From assembly GCF_024868665.1 (NCBI RefSeq), contig NC_079898.1, positions 14,368,358 to 14,432,357 on the forward strand: a stretch of DNA of 64,000 nucleotides, in the 5' to 3' direction. The notes under the pieces are model-generated. The model had not been told where the DNA came from. It saw only the letters and a list, made by a program, of their open reading frames with translations, and did no database searches. The stretch is from Triplophysa rosa. Its lineage: Eukaryota > Chordata > Actinopteri > Cypriniformes > Nemacheilidae. Positions 37,301 through 48,700 of this stretch are shown here, one piece after another. The stretch's first letter is position 1. Each line of letters begins with the position of its first letter. A program made the translations under genes and the position numbers.

Positions 37301-40300
37301 CGCGCTAGGATGGTTCGTGTTAGAGCAGTCGTCAAAAATTTAATGTCATCACATAATGTTCTTTATTTTAAAAGGTAAGTGACTGTAAATGTCAGCATTA
37401 TCATGTGTGTAAATCATTGAAGAATGTCGAGTGAAACAAGAGCTTATTCCGTTAGGAGGCTTCCGTAAATATTTAGTTTATACGTAACATTACGCTTCAA
37501 CTAAGTTGAATGGTGCAACTCAAAAATATTTTGTAGTGCGTACGTTGTAACTTAATGCCCGTTTAAGTCAAAACTACAGTAGGCTAAGTTGTAACTTATG
37601 CACAGCTGGTGCAGCCGGCTCCAGGTCAGTAAAATCAGTCTTGTTTAACTGGATTTCATTCATTAATTATATTTTCGCAAAAGTTTAAAGGGCACGTATT
37701 TTGCAAAATTCACTTTTATAATGTGTTAAAACATTAATACGTGTCCACAGTGTCTGTAAACAAGCAGTCTAAACTAGGGATGCACGATAAATTATCGTCC
37801 ATATTGGTATTGGCCGATAAATGGTCATTTTTAATGTTATCCGTATCGGCCGATTATAAAATTTAGGCCGGTATATTATAGCCGATAAATTATATATCAT
37901 TTCTACTTGTTGAACCACTTCAGCTGCACTCTGCTCACAGTTAAAATCCAGTACAGTACTGTCTTTCTGTCATGATCATTCACTTACTGCTATTAGCAAA
38001 ACATTTTTGACGTTGGATGTAGATATTTATGATTGCGTAAGGAACAAAAGCATAATGTTTGAAGCCGACTGCTGTCTTGAGACCTGTTAGACTTGTGGCT
38101 ATTGACAACACCTTTCTGGGTTGCTCTGGAAGAACATCTTTAATTAGTTTATGAAATAAACATTATACCAGAAAAGTTTAAAAGTTAAAGAATCTTTAAT
38201 TAGTGTAAAGTGGGCTTGGTACATGATTTTCAGGGGGAAAAAAACATCGGAAAATGTTATATGAAGATTTAGATACTGTATATCGAACCAATATATCGGT
38301 TATCGGCTCACAATGTTCAAGAATTATCGGTTATCGTTATCGGCCAAAATTTGCATATCGGTGCATCCCTAGTCTAAACAGTTAAAAATGTGCTCACTCC
38401 TTTTTTAATAATTTGCGTAATTCAAAAACCCTGCTGGTAAAAGCAAAGATTTGAATTCTGCCGTTAATGTCGTCACTCAACGGCAAAGCCCGCCCAGCAG
38501 TGGTGACAATCTGCCCTATTTGCTTAGACACAGTCCCATGTGGGAAGTACAACAGTCGCCATCGTTAGATCATCACTGGAGCTACACAATGTCCTCGCCA
38601 CGGAGGGCACTACAGTTGTTCTGTATTAGGATGTACCGACCAGCATAACTGTCTCCATAGACTCCCGCAAGCTGGGTTATAGAGAACAGCATGGTTAAAT
38701 TTAATTTATGAAGGCAATGTCCCGCTGAGAATCGGTAAAGTATTTCACGTTTCCGCCAATCATTTCACTCCGGACTGCTTCATGAATGAGGGCCAGTACA
38801 ACGCTGGACTTTCAACGAGGTTGCTACTGAAACCAGGAGCAATACCAACACTTCGTGCCCAGTCCTCATATCCAGCAGAAGCAGTAACGTTAAGTATCAC
38901 GCCTCATATTGTTGCTGATTAGTCTTTCAAAATTGCCACTCTTAATGTGCTTATCGCGCTATATTGGTAATGTTGCTAACAATAGAAGTACAGCGTCTAA
39001 CTGTATTTATTGACGCTGCCCTCACATGCTGTCGTTCTTATTGTAAACAATACGTAAAGTAAGTGTGACAGTACATGATAGAACAACGTTGAAAGCGTAG
39101 TATAACTGTAGTAACGTTAAACTATACCTGCTTGACCTCCATGCAGCATTTATTCTCTGGCTCTGTAGTCATTTTACTGCAATTCCCACAGGAGCACCTG
39201 CACAGCGATTTATACATTATCATGACAGACCATGCTAATGCTTATCGATCACTTGAAGAACGTTCATTTCACAATAACTGCAAAATTACAACTAACCATT
39301 CGGAAATGTCCTGTTCCATTCTTAAGGTTGTCACTTCTTGTGTCTCTCCATCAGTGTCAGACTCCGGTTCGTACATATAGGGCTGAAAACCACTAACAAT
39401 TACTGACATTTTGATGTTTTGTTTTGGCCGGTACGCATCAGCACGAGTTCCTGAAACTCTGCCCTCCTCTGGAGAGGGGGCTGGGACGAAAAGCTCATTA
39501 ACATTTAAAGAGATACAAGCAAAATTGGTGCGTTTTTGCACACACTCAAAAACGGGCAACTTCAACATGCTATAATAAATGATCCGCTGGTTATTTTGAG
39601 CTAAAACTTCACATACACACTCTGGGGACACCAGAGACTTATTTCACATCTAGTAAAACCATTCAAACAACCTCTCCTTTAAGTTGGGGTACTGCAATGT
39701 TTATTTTCTATAAAAAATGCTAACTTACTGCAAATGATAGCTAGCAAATTATTTTAAAATAATGTTAGCACATGAAAGCATTGCAAATAAATTGTTTACT
39801 TTACGTTCTTTGTGTATGTTTTTGACCAGCAAACTATGTGTAATGAAGAATTGGTGTAAATTACGGTAGAAGTTAAAGAATTTCTGTCTGTAAGGATTTT
39901 TTGGTCACTCTAATAAAATCACTGGGTCTTACCTGGCCACCTCTAAAAACAAGTTCTGGCTACGCCCCTGATTTGTTGTATTTAGTTTCTGTAGAGCTAG
40001 CTGGTTAGAATGGTTATGCTAAGTAATGGTCTGTTGTGCGTGTGTGTGCAGTGTAAATGTGCTCATTTTGTCTACTATATATTAAATGAAAGTGAGTATA
40101 TTTTCATGTTTGTCGCTGTCAGTCATCATATCTTCTAAATGGTTTATAATAGAAATCACAGAGGCCACCCATTTTTTTAATGATGCTGTCGCTCTCATTC
40201 AACTAATTTCCCTCTCTCGCTCCATCCCCAACCGGCCATCCATCTGTCCATCACATACCTTGCCCCCCTCTTATGTCCATCCATTGCGTTGCATCACAAA

Positions 40301-42753
40301 TGGTCCTGCAGCAATGAAGCGCTTACTGACTCCCCCCTATCGTAAGTAGCCTGAATTCATGTGTTTGATATGAGCACCTTTGCTCTCCTTTTGTGTTTTC
40401 CTCTCTTATGCATTGCATGCCTGTTTACAATCATTTCCTTGTTCATTTCTCCCTCTAACTCCATTATCTAATTTGATATGTGTGCCTCAGTGGTTCTGAA
40501 GTTCAGCTATGCACCTTGTGTTGTTTATGAGCGAGACTGTTATACATGGCTAATATTTGAGGATATTGTCTTTTGATTCGTCAAATACTACTAGAGAATT
40601 CAAACTGACACATTTTATTTAGCTTGGTTTCTTACCCCTAATATTCTTATCCAATATGACAATTGCTCCGTACTTGATCGTGATGCGTGACTTTGATTGT
40701 CCTTGTGGTCAACTTTATACACTAAAACATGTTTTTGCTGCCTTAAGTTAATTCAATTAACTATTTTAATTTTTTTATGTTCTTCAATGTACTTTAAGTT
40801 ACACTCAACCCCATTCCAACATTTAAAGTAGGAAGTTCAAATGACTTGTAAAGCCAATTTGATTGTAGTTTATAAACTTAAGGACGCATTTTCTTTTTTT
40901 ACGTTGATAGGTTTTTAGAAACCTGTTAGGTTTACAGAAGGAGGGCCTGCTGATTTGAAAACTGAGAATCGGTTCAGTGATTTTTAAGTTTAGATTTCAG
41001 GTTTCTGAATGCTACACTCTGTCATTCTTCTGGGTGAGAGATACAAGCTAGATTTGTGTTAAAAATGTGCTTTCTTGGCAAGCTTCTGGCCAAAATGCCC
41101 ATGCTTCTCCTCTGATGTTTGTATGTACCATATGTATAAAAGTATGCTCTGTATTCTTGGCTATATTTGACTCTGTCGTTCCTTATACATCTATGTTAAC
41201 TAGGGCTGTCAAACGATTAATCGTGATTAATTGCATCCAAACAAAAGGTTTGTGTTTACATAATATATGTCTGTGTAATGTGCATATTCATTTTGTATTT
41301 ATAAACACATACATGTATATATATTTAGATGTGTTTACTTATATTTACAAGTAATTTAAATGATATATAAACGTTTATTATTTTTTATGTTTTATATATT
41401 TTCTGAAATGTATGATGTATATTCTGATGTATGTGAATGTGTTTATAAATACAAAATTAATATGCACAGTACACAGACATATATTATGTAAACACAAACT
41501 TTTATTCTGAATGCGATTAATCGCGATTAATCGTTTGCCAGCCGTAATGGTAACAGACAGCAGTTACACTTTAAAGTGCTAATGACAGTGAATAATAATG
41601 CAAAATTGCATCTCTGAACATTTTTATACAATTTTAACATCAAAATTGCATCGAAACACTTGAGATTCACAATCATGCTCAGGTGTGTTTGATGAATGCG
41701 GCTCTTTCTGTGGTTGCAGTAATCTGCTAGTTAAAGACCGTGTTATAGACAGTGCTTCCCCAGTGTATCAGGCCGTCATCCCCAGTGAGACTAATGAAAT
41801 GGGGCCCTCTGATTGGGCCCTCAGAGCCGCCCAGCTGCAGTCCAAGTCGTTCCGCGTTCTTGCCCACATTACTGGAACCGAATACTGTGAGTCCACCTGC
41901 TTTGTGTATAAATGTTGACCAAATCTTTTGATTTATGATTTTGAGAAGTACTGTAGCGTCCAACCACTGACATTTCGTCTCCTCTTCTTTTCTCTTCTGC
42001 AGTGCAAGACCCGGATGAGGACGCTCTGAGAAGATCAAGGTAGGCATCTAGCAGCAGCATCTGGTGGCCACATCTGAGCTGTGCTGAAAGCCGCCCTCTG
42101 CGCCTTAAAACCCAAATGGCTGATCAACAAATTTGACATTTCACCAGTTTTGCAGACGAACACCCTTAGTCCCGCCCCCCCTTACTGTTCTGAACTTGAC
42201 TCATACACAAGCTAAACAGAGAGGTCAGGCACATAGATTTATTGCAGCTCAGATGTACTTATGGTAGTCAACAGCAGGGGTGTAAAAAGTACAGTTTGGG
42301 GCTTTAGAAATGGGCTGATTATATCAAGACTACAGAGATTACAACTGTAATTGGGTGTATACTTACACGCTAAACAAAAAGTTATGAATCCCTAAATGTA
42401 TAACTATGATATTTAGGAGTGATAAAGACGGGACACTACACCTGTACAGTACTTTACATCCCTGTAGTACCTAAATCTTCATTCATTTTTAGCTCAGTCA
42501 TTTATTATACACTGTTTCCAAATTTAAAAATACAGACATTTCTACACTTACACATGTTGGGCAGGGATTGAAGGCCATGTTCCCTAACCCGTTTTTCCAA
42601 CCTCTCTTTTCTCTTCCTTCCCCTCTTCCTCCTATATATCTGTCTTGATGTCACAGGGAAAGGTTTCAGTCTGAAGTCAAAGGACCTCGGTTTGCTAAAC
42701 TGAAAAACTGGCACCATGGCCTGTCTGCACAAATACTTAACGTGCCTCAATAA
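19287..42753 (+). CDS. ldb3: ldb3 short form (PDZ-ZM without LIM domains)
   Basis: Uses the same exons as the long form up to 42039 and then a terminal exon at 42657-42753, which encodes [20 protein letters not shown] and ends [11 protein letters not shown] with TAA at 42751-42753. The total is 1089 nt, 362 residues (372 with the 30-nt exon). It matches the ending of the short mammalian ZASP forms, which finish in the same [13 protein letters not shown] block. Splicing past this exon to 47273 in the same phase gives the LIM-containing form, so the two ends are alternatives. Confidence 0.88.
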
Positions 42754-45700
42754 GTGCCTTACGACAGAGAGAGTTAGACAGGTGGCACAGACAGGCTGCA
42801 GTAATAAGAATGTCAAAGCAAGTAAGAGAGGAGAGGATACAGATTAATTTGTGGGAATGCAGTGTGTAGAGACAATTTACAGTTTTTGAATAGTTGCTCA
42901 TTTTATGGTAGTTTAAGGATTGTTTAAAGGGAATGTTGGCATTGTTTCAGTTGTCTATCTTGTATCACATTGTTGGCTTACATATTGATGGTTGTTGTGA
43001 ACATCATTGCATCTGTGCACATGTCTTTCAAATCCATCAAATAAAATAAATTCCTCTGTGACATAAACAAATTGAAAGAGTTTTTGACAATTGAGCAGTT
43101 AGGCTGTTCAAGTTTACAGTTGTTTTAAGTGGCCCATACACTTTAACCACAAAAGCTGTTTGAAAAGTAACCAAATTAAATAAAGGCATGACAAAAGTTA
43201 TGTGATTTTTATAACATAAAAAATAATTTTGAAATCTGTTTGAATAAAAATTGAATCAAAGTACCTAAAACAGCCATACCTGATTTAGTTCTGCAGAAGA
43301 AAAATCAACTTTTTCTTGGAGCTTTCTTTAAAGAGGATTACTTTGATAAAATATATAGCTATAATTGTTTTAAGATTTAATTATTGTTATTTTTTAATTA
43401 ATAAAAACATATTTTTACATTAGCATCTGAGACACTGGAAAGTAATTTTTCTTTTGGTTAGCTGGCACATGGGGTTTAAAGGCTAAACAGTCCCATTTTA
43501 TTCTTGGCCAGGAGTTCACAAAACAGCTGCTCTGTTTTTTAGATGTTTATTTGTCCAATGCCCTGATTCTACTGTATGCAGACCCAAGTAAACTTTGTAT
43601 ATTGTGATAGCACTTCAGTGGTTACGCGAGGCCAAATACGTTTGACAAATGTTGAAATTGTTTGCAGATGCAGTTAGAGATTGTAGGCAGGAATAATTTC
43701 TTATCGTCTTAAAAGCTGACACGTAAAAGACAGCTCAAAGTAACTGCATGGAGTAAAAATAGGAACAACTCTGACTTTTCCTATTTGAGCCTAAACATGT
43801 GGCTAAATAGTATACTGCATAGGAGTGTCTGCCATTTGATTATCATAGAGCTAATGCTTGGTTTGTGCTTGTGTATGGCACTGATCTTCGATGAAATATA
43901 GTTTAGACTGGGAAACCTCTAACAGTTTGTACTTTTTGTACAGATTTGTATTTTACAATCCAGTACTTTAACTTATTCAGATTTGGTTTTAATACTTTGG
44001 TTTAAATATGTGTGTGTGTGTGTGTTTATTTAGTTTGGAAGAATAGTAATAATGTTAGGTCAGTCGTGGCTGAAGGGAAGAGCTCTGTTTCTGAAGGATG
44101 GGTGCAGGCACAAGAAGCCATCAGAACTCCAAGGCGTTGACCGTCTGTATGTCCTTCAAAAGAGAATTAAGAGGCGAGATGGAAGTCAAGGTCTGTGAGT
44201 AGAGAGTCAATAACCAGGACATTTCCTCAAGGTAATTCTGCTTGTCTGGTTGTCACATAGGGAAATTGTGTTAGCTGTGGGCTGGTTTGCGCTAGATTGT
44301 TTTGGAATGGAGTAGATTAATGGCTCTAACAGTGTCCCTTTTTCATTTCACACTTGGTACCCATCACTTCTTCTGAGCCTCCCACTTGCATGCAATGCAT
44401 GCTGGGTAGAGCGTGTGACTGCACTGGATTGTTTGTTGGCCTGGGTGGCTGGCCCCCCTCATTCTTCATCCTTTTTCGTATTATTTAGACTTCTGCCTTC
44501 ATGTGCATGTCATGAACATGTCATGTCATGTTACTTATGTTTTCCACATATTTTAATTTGTCACTTTTTATCAGACACTTTAGATGGACTGAAACAAAGC
44601 ACACCTACATAAGCACCCTTGCAATCATTATTGCATAACATTTGCAGTGCTGCTTTTCTCTCTTTATCATTTTATCACTTTGATTTCAGGATGCCATTCA
44701 ACCATTCACATTTTAAAGATGTCTGGTTGTTCTGCTTGCTTTGCCGGAGGTTGATCTATCTTTTCAATGATGTATCTATTTTTTATTTTGTTGAGTTATT
44801 ATTATTATTAGCCATATAGTTGTGTTTCAGTTTTTTAAACATTGAAACTAGACCAGAGTACATCTGTAGTACTAGCTGGGGTCTATGCAACTTTATGAAC
44901 CTTTTGTATGTTTGTTTCTGTAATTTGTGTCGTATGTGTATGTCTTATTAGAAACTTTTTTGTAAACTAGACCTAATGTGTAAGGACTGTTTTTTTTACT
45001 GTATTTATTAAAACATGTAATGTTTTTCCCTGTCATGTTTAATTGTATTTAGCACATTGGGGATTAAATAGAATCAAATGGTAATAAAAGCATTTTGTCA
45101 CCTTGGAATTATAAGGTTAAATCTGACATTTTTGTCAAAACATAGGTATTTACGTTTTCTTATTCTAACGTATGTAGATTGTGATGCTTTTTACCTTTAC
45201 GTTGTGTACATTTTGAGACTTTTTTAGAAAACAAAAAGATTTTATTTACAAAGTGAAATGGATGCAAAAACTTTGAAGCTATCTACTCCGAATGCAGAAT
45301 CTTTTAATACCAAGGTGGCAATTTTAATTCAAGAGAAATGACACAGTCTTTTTGGAAATAAAAATCAGATCTCTTCAAAACAATTCTTGATTGGGAAACT
45401 CTTTACTTAATATATTTACATTAAGAGGTGTGTTAAAAAACAAGACCTTGAAATGACCTCTTAGGTTTTCTGTGTGTAATTGTTATTAATGCATGAATAT
45501 TCGTTTCTGCCACTCTCTTTTATTTGCTGCCCTTTTCTGTGCAAATTCTCTTTGCTAATTTGCATGGCTGAATGTACCATAAAGAAGGAACAGTGCTTGT
45601 CTAAATGTTAGTTTGCTTTAAGTGAGGTGTCGCACTAACCCCTTTGCTTTGAGCAAAAACACTTTCCCTATGTCCAACTCTGTGTCAAGCATATAATGCC

Positions 45701-48700
45701 AGCAGGTGGCGCTGTAGTATCTTGTCTGAAATCACCCTCTGTCTGTCTTGACTCTCTTTGCTCTCTGGTCCTGTTCCATGGGTATTTTAGTACACTTGTC
45801 AATAACAATCTCTCTTTTTGAAGTTGTTGTCTGCTTATGTGATCTGTATTTCAAATATTCACAATTGTTCTCTGAATCTGTGCTGAGATTCAAGATTTTG
45901 CTTTGCAACAATTTGACAGCAAAGCCAGTTTAAGAATACATGTCAGGACGGTTTGACTTTCCTCTTTGTGTTTGTATGTGCAGGTTAAACGCTACTTGTG
46001 GCCTCATGAACATATTGGAACATATATGTCAAAATTGACACTTAAAACATTTTAAATATATGTGGCTCATAAATTAAACAAATCATGTTGTACTTTATTA
46101 ATATAAGCAGGTTTGGCGGATTAGGTTAGGGGTAGCCTAGTATGAAACCAATGGTGAAAACCATCTGGCTTGTGTTAGTGTGAGAATATACAATGATAAC
46201 AATGGTGAGCTGTTTTTCTGGCTTATAGTCTTAGATGTCTTTTATTGTTTCTCAAATTTAAGTCACACAGCTCGCTATAAATGCTAGTCTCTGTTTGCTT
46301 TCTGTCTCTGCCTACTTTCCCTAAGCCCTATACACATATAGAAATGCTCTGCTCACATTATACACTTAAAATCCTAAAATGAATTTAAGATGCATCCACA
46401 TTTACCACAGAAAGTGATTAAAACCTCATCAAGGCTTCATAAATGTCTGCAACCAGCAGTTCCATCCTCTCTCTTTGTTATATATCTCATATGAAGCATA
46501 TGAAGGGGGTCAGCCATCAGTACACCACCAGGCCTGCTGCTAGGTGCCGCCTTTTATCTTCTCTCCTGCCTGGGCGGCTGCAACACCACGTTTTCATCAT
46601 TTATGGGATTGTGTTTGAAAATGTGAAGGGGATACCCAATTGTCAAACAAGTGATATTTCATCTGTGTTATCTGTGAATAATGCACTGTTTTGCTTTGAT
46701 CACAGGGAATTATTATCTAACACCAATCTGCTGCTTTCTATCCATCAAATAAAATGGTGTTTTATGGACAGACTAAAAGGGTTTACATAACCCCATAATC
46801 CTGATTTGTTCTGTTATGGTGAGGTCTTGCAACTGCAGTTCATTGTCCCTTATCAAACACATGATAAATTGTAGCCCTCACGTCTGGTTTCAGTTCATTA
46901 ATCCTAGAATAGCACTTACAGTTGTCTCAGCCGTCGAGGCACCACCTCATTCAGAATAAAATATAGCCAAGTAACCCCACTGTGATAAAAATCAATAGTC
47001 ATTTTTATATATTTTATAGTTAAGTGATGTTTCAGTCCGATATTGAGCTAATGAAATCAGAAGAAAGCTATGGGTTAGTCATCCATTAACCTGCACCTCT
47101 GATGAACATCCCTGCATTGGGCTCACAAGTGTTTTATATATGCACGAGAATGAGTGTGATTTACAAATTGTAACCTTGAAATGAAGGCATATATACACAC
47201 AGCCTGAAACATGGCTGCTTGATGTATATATGACTTTGGTCTGATATCAGTTTCTGACCTCGGTGCATCTAGTACTCCTGCTGAGCATGCTCCAGTGTCT
47301 ACCAGCTTTGCACCCGTCTGTCCGCCTACTATCACCGCTTCGTCCAATGAGCTCCTTTCGGAGCCACAGATAGCCAATCAGGCACCTGAGGCTGAACAGA
47401 TTCCAGTACAACATTCTGTGAACAGGTGCCTTTTTCCCTGTTTTGCAGTGCATGGATTTGAGTTAAGTTGCTTCGCATCAAATTGTTTTTAGAACGTCTT
47501 TTATTTTCATTGTTGTGTGATTGTTGTTTTTCTGTGGTTTGTATATCTGGTTTTATTCATTAATGTTTTTATTTGAAATCGAATTGGTCACAGGTCATCA
47601 CTACTATGTGGACATTCTCTTCTAACAACTATTTAACCAATTTTTGTGAGAACAGATGATTATTAGACCATGTATGTGAATTTCAGGCTAAAGTCTTGTG
47701 ATCTAATTATGAGATAACAAGCATCAAAGTTTGATTTCAATCTTTGACATGGCCTTACTAAGTCGATATTAAAATCAAGATTATATTTTTTCGCTGAATA
47801 TTCTTTACAATATGTAAGATGATTTTATGTAGTTAATCACAAAAAATGACGTAAGCTATTTTTGTACAGGCAGGATCACAGATCCTAATGATTGTGTGTT
47901 TCTATATTCTAGAAGTGCTTAATCGCACAGAATTCTTAAGAATGTTAGCATTAATATTCGTCTACATTGAAGTTGTTGGAACTGTGTATTTTAATGTTAA
48001 TTAACCTTTATTTTTTAAGAGAAAAGGTGTTATTGAAAGAATTCTGTTAGATTTCCATTGAAGAGATTGTAGGAGATGGAAGTCAAATGAATGTGTTCGA
48101 ACAAAGAGCCTTCATTGATCACTGAAGACTCAGAGCCACTCAACCATAGTCAGTCTCTAATCGATTAGTGTAATGCTGTAACATCAGATCCAGCTGATGC
48201 TTCCATGGCTACTGCTTAAAGTTGTTGCATACAGACTGGGGTGATTTTCATATTTTAATTCTATGAAATGACATAATTACATGTAGTGAAGTCTTGTGTA
48301 TTTAATAGAAGCTATACCTATTATGTCTTGTTAATGAAATGAAATCTCCTTTTATCTGGAATTCATGGGTCTTGTGTTAAATTGGGCTTTATTTTACTAG
48401 CAAGAAAAAGTTCACAGTTGTTGTTGTGGCCTCATTTATTTAACAATTTATTTATTTTACCAACAAATCATGATATTTAGATATTACAGTAATGAGTGTG
48501 CATGATAGTTCTCTGGCTCAATCCGAGCAAGATACATTTGACCTTTTGTCTTTGTTACTTTATAGCTTCAGCTTTCAGGGGTCTAGTGGTTACACATCCC
48601 AGTACAAAACCTCCATCTCCAGGTACTGCTGTGTTTTCAATCAACAGGCGTGTTGTATCCTTCCTAATGTCATTGTTTCACTTTTATAATTTTTTTGTTA

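Larger units (their letters stand above)
37685..39682. mobile_element. TTAA-flanked Kolobok-like element, middle of the nest
   Basis: Begins TTAAAGGGCACGTATTTTGC and ends CAAACAACCTCTCCTTTAA. TTAA sites and a THAP-domain relic inside (38617-38850) both point to the Kolobok superfamily, whose transposases carry THAP domains. The boundaries are inferred from TTAA and recalled repeat ends; the inverted repeats are short. It carries a second, minus-strand coding relic at 39128-39409. Confidence 0.6.
36466..39970. mobile_element. 3.5-kb hAT-type element, outer shell of a triple nest
   Basis: Starts CAGGGGCGTAGCTAC and ends GGCTACGCCCCTG, inverted, and is flanked by identical 8-bp ATTTGTTG (36458-36465 and 39971-39978). 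The sub-terminal GGCCACCT units also mirror one another. No hAT transposase frame was seen; about 2.0 kb of its length is a second element (37685-39682). It lies in the ldb3 intron between 36190 and 40312. Confidence 0.92.
42754..47272. other. ldb3 short-form 3' UTR and intron before the LIM-form exons
   Basis: AT-rich, with no certain exon. It holds the short-form polyadenylation signals, a complex open segment at about 44046-44150, a CTCF-like motif at 45699-45717 and a GC-richer block at about 46490-46600. No known repeat family was recognised in most of it. Confidence 0.45.

Noticed and set aside
38451..38648. 65-codon plus-strand frame in the nested element
   Set aside because: It is in a different frame from the THAP relic that overlaps it and has no recognisable features.
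39269..39631. Full 120-codon minus-strand frame taken as one protein
   Set aside because: The meaningful part starts at the ATG at 39409; the upstream part is probably leader, and the end past 39297 is intron.
41727..42047. 106-codon minus-strand frame
   Set aside because: Antisense shadow of the ldb3 exons 41720-41886 and 42003-42039.
46514..46543. 30-nt phase-matched block that could be an ldb3 exon
   Set aside because: Phase is 2/2, but the acceptor has almost no pyrimidine tract (GAAGGGGGTCAG) and the donor GTGCCG is weak.
46443..46790. 115-codon frame in the ldb3 intron
   Set aside because: No domain, no splice context beyond the weak block noted at 46514, and typical intronic composition in its second half.
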